From NCBI GenBank assembly GCA_900314365.1, contig OMVH01000284.1, positions 1-12,795 of the forward strand: a stretch of DNA of 12,795 nt, given 5' to 3'. The position numbers were made by a program, and so were the translations under genes. Positions 6,717-12,795 of this stretch are shown here, piece after piece. This stretch comes from an uncultured Prevotella sp. GTDB lineage: Bacteria > Bacteroidota > Bacteroidia > Bacteroidales > Bacteroidaceae. How positions within the stretch are numbered: position 1 is the stretch's first letter; every line of letters begins with the position of its first letter. The notes under the pieces are model-generated. The model ran no database searches and was not told the origin of the DNA. It saw only the letters and a list, made by a program, of their open reading frames with translations.

Positions 6717-8363
6717 ATGGCAAAAGAACCTGATTTCAAGTATGCTCCCATGTTCCAGTTAGGACCCGACGACACCGAGTACCGGCTGCTGACGAAAGAG
6801 GGAGTGAGCGTCACTGAATTTGAAGGACACAAGATTCTCAAAGTGAGCAAGGAGGCTCTCACTCTCCTTGCACAGCAAGCTTTCCACGACTGCGAGTTCA
6901 TGCTGCGCCGCAAGCACAACGAGCAGGTGGCCGCTATCCTCAAGGACCCTGAGGCCTCGGAGAACGACAAGTACGTGGCCCTGCAGTTCCTGCGCAATGC
7001 CGAGACTGCCGTCAAGGGTGTGCTCCCCTTCTGCCAAGACACCGGAACAGCCATCATCCACGGTGAAAAGGGACAGCAAGTGTGGACGGGCTTCGACGAT
7101 GCCGAGGCGCTCTCGCGAGGTGTCTACAACACCTATACCCAGGACAACCTGCGCTACTCACAGAACGCTCCGCTGACCATGTACGACGAGGTGAACACAC
7201 GCTGCAACCTCCCCGCACAGATTGACATCGAAGCCAGTGAGGGTGCTGAATACCGCTTCATCATGGTGGCCAAGGGCGGTGGCTCGGCCAACAAGACTTA
7301 CTTCTACCCCATGACAAAGGCCACCATTCAGAACGAGGGCACGCTGCTGCCCTTCCTGGTGGAGAAGATGAAGAGTCTCGGAACGGCTGCTTGTCCTCCC
7401 TACCACATCTGCTTCGTCATCGGCGGCACTTCGGCTGAGCGCAATCTGCTCACGGTGAAGCTCGGAAGCATCAAGTACTACGACGCGCTGCCCACGACAG
7501 GCGACGAGACGGGACGTGCTTTCCGCGACCTCGACCTTGAGAAGAAACTGCTCTTCGAAGCTCATAAGATTGGACTCGGTGCCCAGTTCGGCGGTAAATA
7601 TCTTGCTCACGACATCCGCGTCATCCGTCTGCCCCGCCATGGAGCTTCATGCCCCATCGGACTCGGCGTGAGCTGCTCGGCCGACCGCAACATCAAGGCC
7701 AAGATTAACGAGGACGGCATCTGGCTTGAGAAGATGGACACAAACCCCACGGAACTCATCCCCGAGGAACTGCGTAAGCCCGGAGAGGGCGGCGAGGGCA
7801 TTGAGATCGACCTCGACAAAGGCATAGACGCCGTCAGGGCCGAGCTCACCAAGTACCCCGTCTCCACACGCGTCAGCCTCAACGGTACTATCATCGTGGC
7901 CCGCGACATCGCTCACGCCCGTCTGAAGGCTGCACTTGATGCCGGAGAGGAGCTGCCTCAGTACTTCAAGGACCATCCCATTCTCTACGCCGGCCCGGCC
8001 AAGACACCTCAAGGCTATGCCTGCGGCAGCATGGGCCCGACGACAGCCAACCGTATGGACCCCTATGTTGACGAATTCCAGGAGCATGGTGCCTCGTTGG
8101 TGATGATAGCCAAGGGCAACCGCACACAAGTGGTTACCGATGCCTGCAAGAAGCACGGCGGCTTCTACCTCGGCACCATCGGCGGCGTGGCAGCAGTACT
8201 CTCGCAGTCGTGCATCAAGTCGATTGACTGTGTGGCCTATCCGGAGTTGGGCATGGAAGCCATCTGGAAGATTCGCGTCGAGCACTTCCCCGCTTTCATC
8301 CTCGTCGACGATAAGGGCAACGACTTCTTCAAGCAGCTGAAGCCCTGGAAGTGCACCATGTAG
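6717..8363 (+). CDS. fumA: Fumarate hydratase class I (4Fe-4S)
   Basis: Class I fumarase, catalysing reversible hydration of fumarate to malate. In fermenting Bacteroidota it normally works from malate to fumarate in the reductive branch that ends in succinate and propionate. The 548 residues match the fused alpha-beta form of E. coli FumA/FumB. The three cluster cysteines are present: Cys106 in PFCQDTGTA, Cys226 in AACPPYH, and Cys320 in GVSCSADRN. They are offset by one to two residues from E. coli positions 105, 224 and 318. The substrate-region sequences GGGSANKT (187-194) and HGASCPIG are also seen, and the C-terminal swivel domain ends in FFKQLKPWK. Enzymes of this class lose activity in oxygen when the exposed iron leaves the cluster, which fits an anaerobe. 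It is the last gene of the forward cluster and is followed by a terminator. L-tartrate dehydratases are related, but the fused layout and motifs favour fumarase. Confidence 0.95.
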   Translation: MAKEPDFKYAPMFQLGPDDTEYRLLTKEGVSVTEFEGHKILKVSKEALTLLAQQAFHDCEFMLRRKHNEQVAAILKDPEASENDKYVALQFLRNAETAVKGVLPFCQDTGTAIIHGEKGQQVWTGFDDAEALSRGVYNTYTQDNLRYSQNAPLTMYDEVNTRCNLPAQIDIEASEGAEYRFIMVAKGGGSANKTYFYPMTKATIQNEGTLLPFLVEKMKSLGTAACPPYHICFVIGGTSAERNLLTVKLGSIKYYDALPTTGDETGRAFRDLDLEKKLLFEAHKIGLGAQFGGKYLAHDIRVIRLPRHGASCPIGLGVSCSADRNIKAKINEDGIWLEKMDTNPTELIPEELRKPGEGGEGIEIDLDKGIDAVRAELTKYPVSTRVSLNGTIIVARDIAHARLKAALDAGEELPQYFKDHPILYAGPAKTPQGYACGSMGPTTANRMDPYVDEFQEHGASLVMIAKGNRTQVVTDACKKHGGFYLGTIGGVAAVLSQSCIKSIDCVAYPELGMEAIWKIRVEHFPAFILVDDKGNDFFKQLKPWKCTM

Positions 8364-8382
8364 AAAGAAATCTTTTAAACAC

Positions 8383-8426
8383 AGGGGCACGGCCACACAA
8401 TCGCGGCCATGCCCCTTTTATTTTTT
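8383..8426 (+). terminator. Rho-independent terminator after the fumarase gene
   Basis: AGGGGCA (8383-8389) pairs with TGCCCCT (8410-8416). After a single C/A mismatch, GGCC (8391-8394) pairs with GGCC (8405-8408) around a 10-nt loop. A T-rich tract (8416-8426, interrupted by one A) follows at once. It lies 19 nt after the fumarase stop and ends 5 nt before the next start codon. Confidence 0.88.
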
Positions 8427-8431
8427 AGTGA

Positions 8432-8770
8432 ATGGGAAAAAAGATTGAACGGCAGAAGGCTACCATAGCGTTGATGCTAAGGCTCTATTGCAAACATCGG
8501 CTCGGATTGAAAGAGATGGACGAAGAGCACCTGCGGCTGTTGGACTACTGTAGCCGTCGACTTGACCGCTGCCGTTGGCAGGATGCGAAGCCGGCTTGCA
8601 AAGACTGTCCGGTGCACTGCTACGCACCAGCCGAACGGGAGAAAATACGCGAGATTATGCGATGGACGGGTCCACGGATGATTCTCTATGCTCCCATAGA
8701 AACGCTCCGCCACTTCTTCGAAGGCCTGAGAAAGTGCCCGCAGCAGAAAAAATGTGTCCAAAAAGATTAG
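8432..8770 (+). CDS. YgbA-like, nitrous oxide-stimulated promoter family protein
   Basis: A 112-residue, basic, cysteine-rich protein that I recognise as the 'nitrous oxide-stimulated promoter' family, to which E. coli YgbA belongs. In E. coli the gene is induced by nitric oxide under NsrR control. The typical family features are IERQK near the start, RLYCKHRH-like residues 17-23, and the cluster Cys47-x8-Cys56-x2-Cys59-x3-Cys63 followed by the PVHCY and GPRMIL segments. The four cysteines could bind a metal or iron-sulfur cluster, which would make it a candidate nitrosative-stress protein; this is inference. Two more cysteines (102, 108) lie in a less conserved tail. The start at 8432 is favoured because the family begins close to this residue, though it is only 5 nt beyond the preceding terminator. 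An 8-bp inverted repeat (8756-8763 / 8773-8780) straddles the stop codon. Confidence 0.87.
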   Translation: MGKKIERQKATIALMLRLYCKHRLGLKEMDEEHLRLLDYCSRRLDRCRWQDAKPACKDCPVHCYAPAEREKIREIMRWTGPRMILYAPIETLRHFFEGLRKCPQQKKCVQKD

Positions 8771-8825
8771 GATTTTGGACTCGGAGGCACCCTGTTTCAC
8801 GGATAAAGTCGAAGGAAAACAGTTT

Positions 8826-8877
8826 CCCTCCCCCTCATTCTGATTCATACAGATTGAAGGGGAGGGTATCTTTTCTT
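8826..8877 (+). terminator. Rho-independent terminator between convergent genes
   Basis: CCCTCCCC (8826-8833) pairs with GGGGAGGG (8859-8866). Inside, TCA pairs with TGA after one mismatch, and TCTG (8839-8842) pairs with CAGA (8850-8853) around a 7-nt loop. The T-rich TATCTTTTCTT follows on the plus strand, 55 nt after the YgbA-like stop. Reading the other way, the hairpin is followed by AAACTGTTTTCC, so it may also help stop reverse-strand transcription arriving from the CBM9-like gene, less efficiently. Confidence 0.8.
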
Positions 8878-8910
8878 GGAGTAAAATTGCATTATGTCCC
8901 CATCGAGCCC

Positions 8911-8931
8911 CCATTATGCTCTCCATAATGG
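8911..8931. repeat. Short hairpin and CATTATG repeats in the convergent gap
   Basis: CCATTATG (8911-8918) and CATAATGG (8924-8931) form a perfect 8-bp stem with a 5-nt loop, 28 nt past the end of the CBM9-like gene on its strand. CATTATG occurs a third time at 8890-8896. No T-run follows the hairpin directly, so it is a weak terminator candidate for the reverse unit at best. Nothing else is seen in the 188-bp gap apart from the terminator at 8826-8877. Confidence 0.4.
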
Positions 8932-8958
8932 CTTCTCACCGGAGACAACAACACCCGA

Positions 8959-9603
8959 TCACTCAAACTTAATCTCTCCGAAGAACTCGGGACGATGGAA
9001 GTCGGGCTGAGGGGTCTCCACTTTATTCCAGGAAAGGAAATGAGGCTCTGTCTTGTCGCCGCACTTGTAGAAATTGCCGTGGCAGGTAAGCCCCTTGAGC
9101 GATTTCAGCTGGTGATGGAAGTAGACATCAAAGGGAATCCGCAGTGATAGTTGCCAGGAGAATTTTCCATGCTTGAGTCCGAAAGTACCGTTGCCGAGCG
9201 TAGAGATACGGCTGATGCGGGCCATGATTTCACGGCTTGCCGTCTCACGGCCTTCGCGGCCTCTGCCGTAGGCTAAGAGGAGAGTTCCGGCACAATTGCA
9301 CTCCAAATTATAGTATCCCTCATTGTCGGGCTGAAAGAAGAATTCACAGCAGGAATCTTCCCACACACGTCCGCCATCGGCCTCGGCCTCAGCTCTGATG
9401 CAGTCCTCGTTCACCCGGTAACTGAGGAGCAGGCTGTCCGGGGTATGGGCCAATGCGAAGACCATCTCGGGCTTATAAGGGAATTCCTGTGGCCAGTCCA
9501 CGATGTCGGCGGCCTGCCATTCCACATGTTCCTTCTCAAAGGCAGCAGGAATCTCCGCTGCACAGCCGACATCGGCTATTTGCTTTACTGTCAGCGTTTT
9601 CAT
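8959..9603 (-). CDS. CBM9-like carbohydrate-binding family protein
   Basis: The protein resembles the 'carbohydrate-binding family 9-like' group common in Bacteroidota, related to the CBM9 beta-sandwich of xylanases. The recognisable core is VWEDSCCEFF, then YYNLECNCAGTLLLAYGRG (about residues 80-115 from the chosen start); a tail with FYKCGDKTEPHFLSWN and FHRPEFFGEI follows. It is a stand-alone module with no catalytic domain and no signal peptide or lipobox, so it is likely cytoplasmic, unlike secreted CBMs. I chose the ATG at 9603, giving 214 residues starting MKTLTVKQ. It overlaps the kinase stop as ATGA, a common coupling arrangement, whereas the alternative start at 9609 adds only ML. 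Coupling with a sugar-kinase-like gene suggests it binds or senses a sugar or sugar phosphate inside the cell; this is inference. Confidence 0.85.
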   Translation of the reverse strand: MKTLTVKQIADVGCAAEIPAAFEKEHVEWQAADIVDWPQEFPYKPEMVFALAHTPDSLLLSYRVNEDCIRAEAEADGGRVWEDSCCEFFFQPDNEGYYNLECNCAGTLLLAYGRGREGRETASREIMARISRISTLGNGTFGLKHGKFSWQLSLRIPFDVYFHHQLKSLKGLTCHGNFYKCGDKTEPHFLSWNKVETPQPDFHRPEFFGEIKFE

Positions 9604-10691
9604 AAGCATTCACGGATGAAGTTATCCATCATGTCATAACGGTCGGCAACAGCGTGGTAGAGGGCCTGCTGATTGCGTGTGCGCACAAGGTTGTGCTCGG
9701 GATACTGAATCTTGTAGTAGGTGTCGCCGTTGATATAGTCAGCCAAGAATCTTACGCACTGCATGAAGGGGAAGAGAGCCACGGCATAGGGCAGATTCTC
9801 GGTCTCCACAGGTGTGAGGAAGCTGTGAGTGGACTCCAGATAGCCACGGGTGAAGGAGCGGAAGATGTCCTCGTTGAAGCCTACTTTGCTGATTTCGGGA
9901 TCGTCTTCGGCCACAAAGTTGGCTGCCGTGCGAAGGAAGTCGCCGTAGTCGGAGAATACGAAGCTGGGCATAACGGTGTCGAGGTCGATGACGCAGAGCA
10001 CACTGCCGTCCTCGTCGAACATCATGTTGTTCACCTTCGTGTCGCAGTGGCAGATGCGCTTGGGGAGCTTTCCTTCGCGGTAGAGTCGCTCAGCTTTGCA
10101 CATCTCGTGCATGTCGCGGTTGAGGTCGTCGAGGATGTCTCTGACTTCAGCCACACGGCCCTTAGGATCGGCCTCCACAGCCTCCTGCAGCTGACGTGCG
10201 CGCAGCTCCATATTGTGGAAGTCGGGAATGGTCTCTCCGAGTTTCTCAGGCAGATCGGTGAGCATACGCTCAAAGTCGCCGAAGGCCACGCCGGCGGTAT
10301 AGCTGTGCTCGGGCGTTACAGCCTGATAGGTGACGGCACGGGGAATAAAGACGGAGAGGCGCCAGTAGCGGCCACGGTCGTCGAGCCAGTAGGTTTTGCC
10401 TTCTGGAGTGGGTATGAAGTGGAGTACCTTCCGGTCGATGTCACTCTCGTGACGCTCTTCGAGCTTGCGGCGGATATGCCTTGTGACGGCCTCAATATTG
10501 TGTTGGAGCAACTCCACGTCGGTGAAGACGCTGTTGTTAATGCGTTGCAGCACGTAGTCGTGAACATCGGGCTCGAGGGTGGTCACTTTGAAGGTATCGT
10601 TGATGAGACCCTCACCGAGGGGCTTCACTGCTGCCACATGGCCTTCATAGCTGAAATGCGACAGGATGTCATTGAATTCTTTGTCTTCCAT
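9600..10691 (-). CDS. APH-fold kinase, N-acetylhexosamine 1-kinase-like
   Basis: A 363-residue kinase of the aminoglycoside/choline phosphotransferase fold. The ATP loop is around GEGLINDTF (26-34). The catalytic loop is HCDTKVNN, with Asp217 as likely base and Asn222 as metal ligand. The metal-binding DFG equivalent is IDLDTV (Asp236/Asp238), followed by DYGDFLR. The LINDTF, WRLSVFIP and HCDTKVNN-to-DLDTVMPS segments are those of the NahK-like branch, which phosphorylates the anomeric hydroxyl of GlcNAc/GalNAc for salvage. Bacteroidota homologues are often labelled phosphotransferase or 'mucin desulfatase'. Antibiotic modification is unlikely given this branch and context. The first gene of a reverse-strand pair, it overlaps the CBM9-like gene by 4 nt. 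A dnaA terminator separates it from dnaA, so it probably has its own promoter. The exact sugar cannot be told from sequence. Confidence 0.86.
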   Translation of the reverse strand: MEDKEFNDILSHFSYEGHVAAVKPLGEGLINDTFKVTTLEPDVHDYVLQRINNSVFTDVELLQHNIEAVTRHIRRKLEERHESDIDRKVLHFIPTPEGKTYWLDDRGRYWRLSVFIPRAVTYQAVTPEHSYTAGVAFGDFERMLTDLPEKLGETIPDFHNMELRARQLQEAVEADPKGRVAEVRDILDDLNRDMHEMCKAERLYREGKLPKRICHCDTKVNNMMFDEDGSVLCVIDLDTVMPSFVFSDYGDFLRTAANFVAEDDPEISKVGFNEDIFRSFTRGYLESTHSFLTPVETENLPYAVALFPFMQCVRFLADYINGDTYYKIQYPEHNLVRTRNQQALYHAVADRYDMMDNFIRECL

Positions 10692-10715
10692 ATTCAGGTT
10701 TTTGTAATTTGGGGA

Positions 10716-10723
10716 TAAAGTTA
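10716..10723 (-). promoter_or_regulatory. Possible -7 box for the kinase/CBM9 unit
   Basis: Read on the reverse strand this is TAACTTTA, one mismatch from TAnnTTTG, 24 nt before the kinase ATG. That is a plausible distance, and it lies just downstream of the dnaA terminator. No TTTG is found 18-21 nt upstream, only T-rich sequence, so support is weak. Confidence 0.35.
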
Positions 10724-10770
10724 GTCATTTTTGGCGAGACAGGAAAAGAAAGGCGACATTAATTTGTAAT

Positions 10771-10821
10771 AAAAAAAATCCACCGTCTCTCCCCGGTGTT
10801 TCTGTGGGAAAAAGACGGCGG
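10771..10821 (-). terminator. Rho-independent terminator of dnaA
   Basis: On the reverse strand CCGCCGTCT (10821-10813) pairs with AGACGGTGG (10788-10780) over 9 bp with one G-U pair. It is followed by ATTTTTTTT (10779-10771). It lies 30 nt after the dnaA stop and cleanly separates dnaA from the kinase gene. On the plus strand the hairpin is not followed by a T-run. Confidence 0.92.
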
Positions 10822-10851
10822 ATAAAAAGTATTGATATGGCGGAAAAGAAG

Positions 10852-12267
10852 TTATGCCTTGAGCTTAAAGGAGCTTTCGATGTCGCGCAACTCATCGCGG
10901 AAAACGTTGTCGGCCTTGAGCCTTCGCTCCACCTGAGAACAGCTGTGGATGACGGTGCTGTGGTCGCGTCCGCCTACGAGCTTTCCGATGCGGCTGGCCG
11001 TCATCTTGGTGTATTTCTGTGCCAGATACATCGATACCTGTCGTGCTTCCACGAGGTCGCGCTTGCGGCTTTTGCTGTTCACGGCCGTGGCGCTGACATG
11101 GTAGTGGTTGCAGACGGTGTCAAGGATGTCGTCAACGGTGAGGGGCTTGTCGTCGATTTTCACTGCTCGTTTGATTACGCGCTCTGCCAACCTCATATCA
11201 ATATGAGTGTCGTAGACCACAGAGTAAGCGAGCAGTGAGTTGATGACGCCTTCAAGGTCGCGCACGCTTCCATTGGCGGTCTGGGCGATGTAGCGCACCA
11301 CATTGTCGGGAATATGCAGCCCGTCGCGGGCAATCTTGCTGTGAAGGATGTCCACGCATAGCTGTACATTGGGCTTCTCCAACTCGGCTATAAGTCCGCA
11401 GGCAAAGCGGGTGATGAGTCGCTCACTCATGCCCTGAAGGTCAACGGGCGGACGGTCGGAGGCCAGAATGATGCGCTTGCCGTTGCGGAAGAGGTGGTTG
11501 AAGATGTGGAAGAAAGTCTCCTGTGTCCTCACGCCGGTCATCCACTCCTGAATGTCATCTACAATGAGCATGTCGATGGTCTGATAGAAGTTGATGAAGT
11601 CGTTGGTGGTGTTGCGGCGAACGGCGTCGGTGTACTGCACCTGGAAGAGCCGGGCACTGACGTAGAGCACTCTCAGCCGGGGATAGAGTTCCTTGGCTCT
11701 GAGGCCTATGGCATTGATGAGATGGGTCTTTCCGCAGCCGGGGGGACCGTAGATGAACATGGGGTTGAACTGCACCTTGTTGGCTGTGGGATGCTCGGCT
11801 ATCGACAGTCCTACGGAGCGGGGAAGCTTGTTGCTGTCGCCCTCAATAAAGTTCGAGAATGTCTGATGGGGGTTGAGCCTCGGGTCCAGATCCTGCGGCA
11901 CGGCAGCATCAAGGACTGTGAGTGACTGGTTGGCACGGGTCTCAGCCTGAGGGCGGTGTGCCTCTTCGGCTCCGCCCGAGCTGAGCGTAGTGTCGCCCCC
12001 CTTGACGCGGGCCACGACAACACGATAGGAAAGCTTTACGCCCTGACCGTAGAAGCGGCGCAGCACCTTGCTAAGTAAGTCGATGTAGTTCTCCTCCAGA
12101 TACTCATAGACGAAGGGACTTGGCACCTGGAGCAAGAGTGTCCGCGTCTCCGCGTTGAACGACTCGAAGACGATGGGCTTGAACCATGTATTGTATTGCT
12201 GTTCAGAGACGTTCTTGCGTATGAGCGCAAGGCTCTCAGCCCAGCTTGCATCGGGACTTACTTTCAT
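10852..12267 (-). CDS. dnaA: Chromosomal replication initiator DnaA
   Basis: DnaA binds 9-bp boxes at the origin, forms an ATP-dependent helical filament and melts the duplex so that helicase can load. The 471 residues carry all four domains. Domain I is about 8-80 (NTWFKPI at 26-32). Domain II is a short polar linker (about 88-130). The AAA+ core has Walker A GPPGCGKT (174-181), Walker B LIVDDIQ (234-240), sensor 1 LASDRPP (268-274), and the ITRF arginine-finger region (285-288). The C-terminal helix-turn-helix ends in the DnaA signature GKLVGGRDHSTVIHS (428-442), which reads the DnaA box. The Walker A loop has PP-C where E. coli has GT-L, but all catalytic positions are kept. The start at 12267 is supported by the family-like opening and the promoter 64 nt upstream. 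It is transcribed alone, ending at its own terminator. Confidence 0.97.
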   Translation of the reverse strand: MKVSPDASWAESLALIRKNVSEQQYNTWFKPIVFESFNAETRTLLLQVPSPFVYEYLEENYIDLLSKVLRRFYGQGVKLSYRVVVARVKGGDTTLSSGGAEEAHRPQAETRANQSLTVLDAAVPQDLDPRLNPHQTFSNFIEGDSNKLPRSVGLSIAEHPTANKVQFNPMFIYGPPGCGKTHLINAIGLRAKELYPRLRVLYVSARLFQVQYTDAVRRNTTNDFINFYQTIDMLIVDDIQEWMTGVRTQETFFHIFNHLFRNGKRIILASDRPPVDLQGMSERLITRFACGLIAELEKPNVQLCVDILHSKIARDGLHIPDNVVRYIAQTANGSVRDLEGVINSLLAYSVVYDTHIDMRLAERVIKRAVKIDDKPLTVDDILDTVCNHYHVSATAVNSKSRKRDLVEARQVSMYLAQKYTKMTASRIGKLVGGRDHSTVIHSCSQVERRLKADNVFRDELRDIESSFKLKA

Positions 12268-12330
12268 TTCTATTTGTTGAGTGAAGGGGTGTGCCTAAAG
12301 GCTGACCTTGGATTTTTCGCTTTTGCAGTG

Positions 12331-12362
12331 CAAAATTACTAAAGAAAAACGATAATGGCAAA
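12331..12362 (-). promoter_or_regulatory. Consensus Bacteroidota promoter for dnaA
   Basis: On the reverse strand TTTG (12362-12359), a 20-nt spacer and TAATTTTG (12338-12331) match TTTG-N19/20-TAnnTTTG. Transcription would start near 12324, giving a leader of about 55 nt before the ATG at 12267. No convincing DnaA box overlaps it, so direct autoregulation is not obvious; the nearest box-like site is about 70 bp further upstream. Confidence 0.82.
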
Positions 12363-12401
12363 TATACCTCTTTATTAGAACAAGCCTCTGACGAAAGCTA
12401 A

Positions 12402-12483
12402 ATCAAATATTTTCAGCTCCTTATGCTTCTATCCACAACAAAGTGATTTAACCCTTGCCGCTACAGAGTAACAAATATTTGAT
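12402..12483. other. AT-rich dnaA-upstream region with near-consensus DnaA box
   Basis: CTATCCACA at 12429-12437 differs from the DnaA box TTATCCACA by one base. It lies between the arms of an 11-bp inverted repeat, ATCAAATATTT (12402-12412) and AAATATTTGAT (12473-12483); the right arm also contains the palindrome CAAATATTTG (12472-12481). AT-rich DNA next to dnaA with a DnaA box is what an origin or a dnaA control site looks like, but one imperfect box is not enough to call oriC. From 12484 to 12563 I see nothing beyond a short CTATC-type tandem (12544-12558). Confidence 0.3.
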
Positions 12484-12563
12484 TGATAAATACTTAGCGA
12501 ATCATCTTTGATTTTCTGCAACTCCGGTGAAACATCATCCTTGCTATCCTATCCTATTCTTCG

Positions 12564-12722
12564 TCAAAGGAGATTACATGGCTTCCAACGTGTGAAACAT
12601 TCGCCTTCTCTATTTATACTCAATTTAGATAACATGGCCGTGAGCATGACGCGGGCGCCCCACTTGCCGTTGAGCTTGGTGTTCTTGCTCTTCACCTGGT
12701 AGAATTTGTACTTCACTGACAT
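12564..12722 (-). pseudogene. Truncated HU-like DNA-binding protein gene
   Basis: Reading in reverse from the ATG at 12722 gives a 52-residue frame. Its first 29 or so residues (MSVKYKFYQVKS, then NTKLNGKWGARVMLTA) closely resemble the start of Bacteroidota HU-related histone-like proteins, which are normally about 150-200 residues. After LTA the similarity stops: the rest (LSKLSINREGECFTRWKPC) is unlike the family, lies in more AT-rich DNA and ends at a TGA. The HU fold, DNA-binding arm and C-terminal extension are missing. The break near 12634 looks like a deletion or rearrangement joint, not a point mutation. In Bacteroidota such HU genes often stand beside an amidase gene or at the start of polysaccharide loci; neither is seen here. 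A remnant with no function is most likely. Confidence 0.6.
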
Positions 12723-12795
12723 AGTCTTCTTCTTGCCTCATCTCTCCCGCCCCGGGTGGTGGCGGAGGATTCCTGCTGCTGCGAGGCATAACAGT

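Noticed and set aside
8756..8780. 8-bp inverted repeat over the YgbA-like stop codon as a terminator
   Set aside because: It is A/T-rich with no T-run after it, and a much stronger terminator follows at 8826-8877.
9654..10718. Forward open frame (354 codons) opposite the kinase gene
   Set aside because: The reverse-strand kinase has intact catalytic motifs; the forward translation is V/E/H-rich and unlike any family I know.
12620..12789. Proline-rich reverse reading frame starting MPRSSRNPPPPP at 12789
   Set aside because: It overlaps the HU-like start in another frame and has no family resemblance; its codons are explained by the HU-like frame.
1..12795. CRISPR arrays, tRNA/rRNA genes, complete insertion sequences or defence genes
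   Set aside because: No regularly spaced repeats, cloverleaf or rRNA signatures, or transposase, nuclease or toxin motifs were found on either strand.

Overview
The window looks like a chromosomal segment of a Bacteroidota (Bacteroidales) bacterium, most likely Prevotella or a close relative. Three things point there. The promoters have the phylum's TTTG / TAnnTTTG architecture instead of -35/-10 boxes, and there are no Shine-Dalgarno-like sequences before the starts. The gene content includes Bacteroidota-typical families: a DUF4954 protein, a CBM9-like protein, an HflX with a glycine-rich linker, and an HU-like fragment beginning MSVKYKFYQ. The coding regions are moderately GC-rich, with AT-rich intergenic DNA.

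Layout. Positions 1-599 hold no protein gene. They contain three hairpins (1-109), a 100-bp non-autonomous transposable element with perfect 18-bp inverted ends and a 6-bp target duplication (211-310), an imperfect direct repeat flanking a possible structured RNA (about 341-480), and a consensus promoter (549-579). From this promoter a forward cluster runs: hflX (ribosome-splitting GTPase), a DUF4954 beta-helix protein, a secreted two-domain M16 zinc peptidase, and an iron-sulfur class I fumarase. Gaps are 12, 44 and 37 nt, and the cluster closes with a rho-independent terminator at 8383-8426. A small cysteine-rich protein of the nitrous-oxide-stimulated-promoter (YgbA) family starts only 5 nt after that terminator and has its own terminator at 8826-8877.

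The second half is on the reverse strand. dnaA (10852-12267) has a consensus promoter and a strong terminator. It is followed by a two-gene unit: an APH-fold kinase resembling N-acetylhexosamine 1-kinases, and a CBM9-like protein whose start overlaps the kinase stop as ATGA. The two units converge at about 8780-8958. Upstream of dnaA is about 500 bp of mostly AT-rich DNA with one near-consensus DnaA box and an 11-bp inverted repeat. At the right edge is a truncated HU-like gene.

Most of the window is housekeeping. I see no defence system, CRISPR array, tRNA, rRNA or complete transposase. The least ordinary part is 200-505. If the transposable element and one target copy are removed, a CTTG box lies 19 nt from a TATATCTG box, the usual Bacteroidota promoter spacing, just upstream of the possible RNA. 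The insertion therefore seems to have split a promoter. The RNA itself is inferred from base pairing only.
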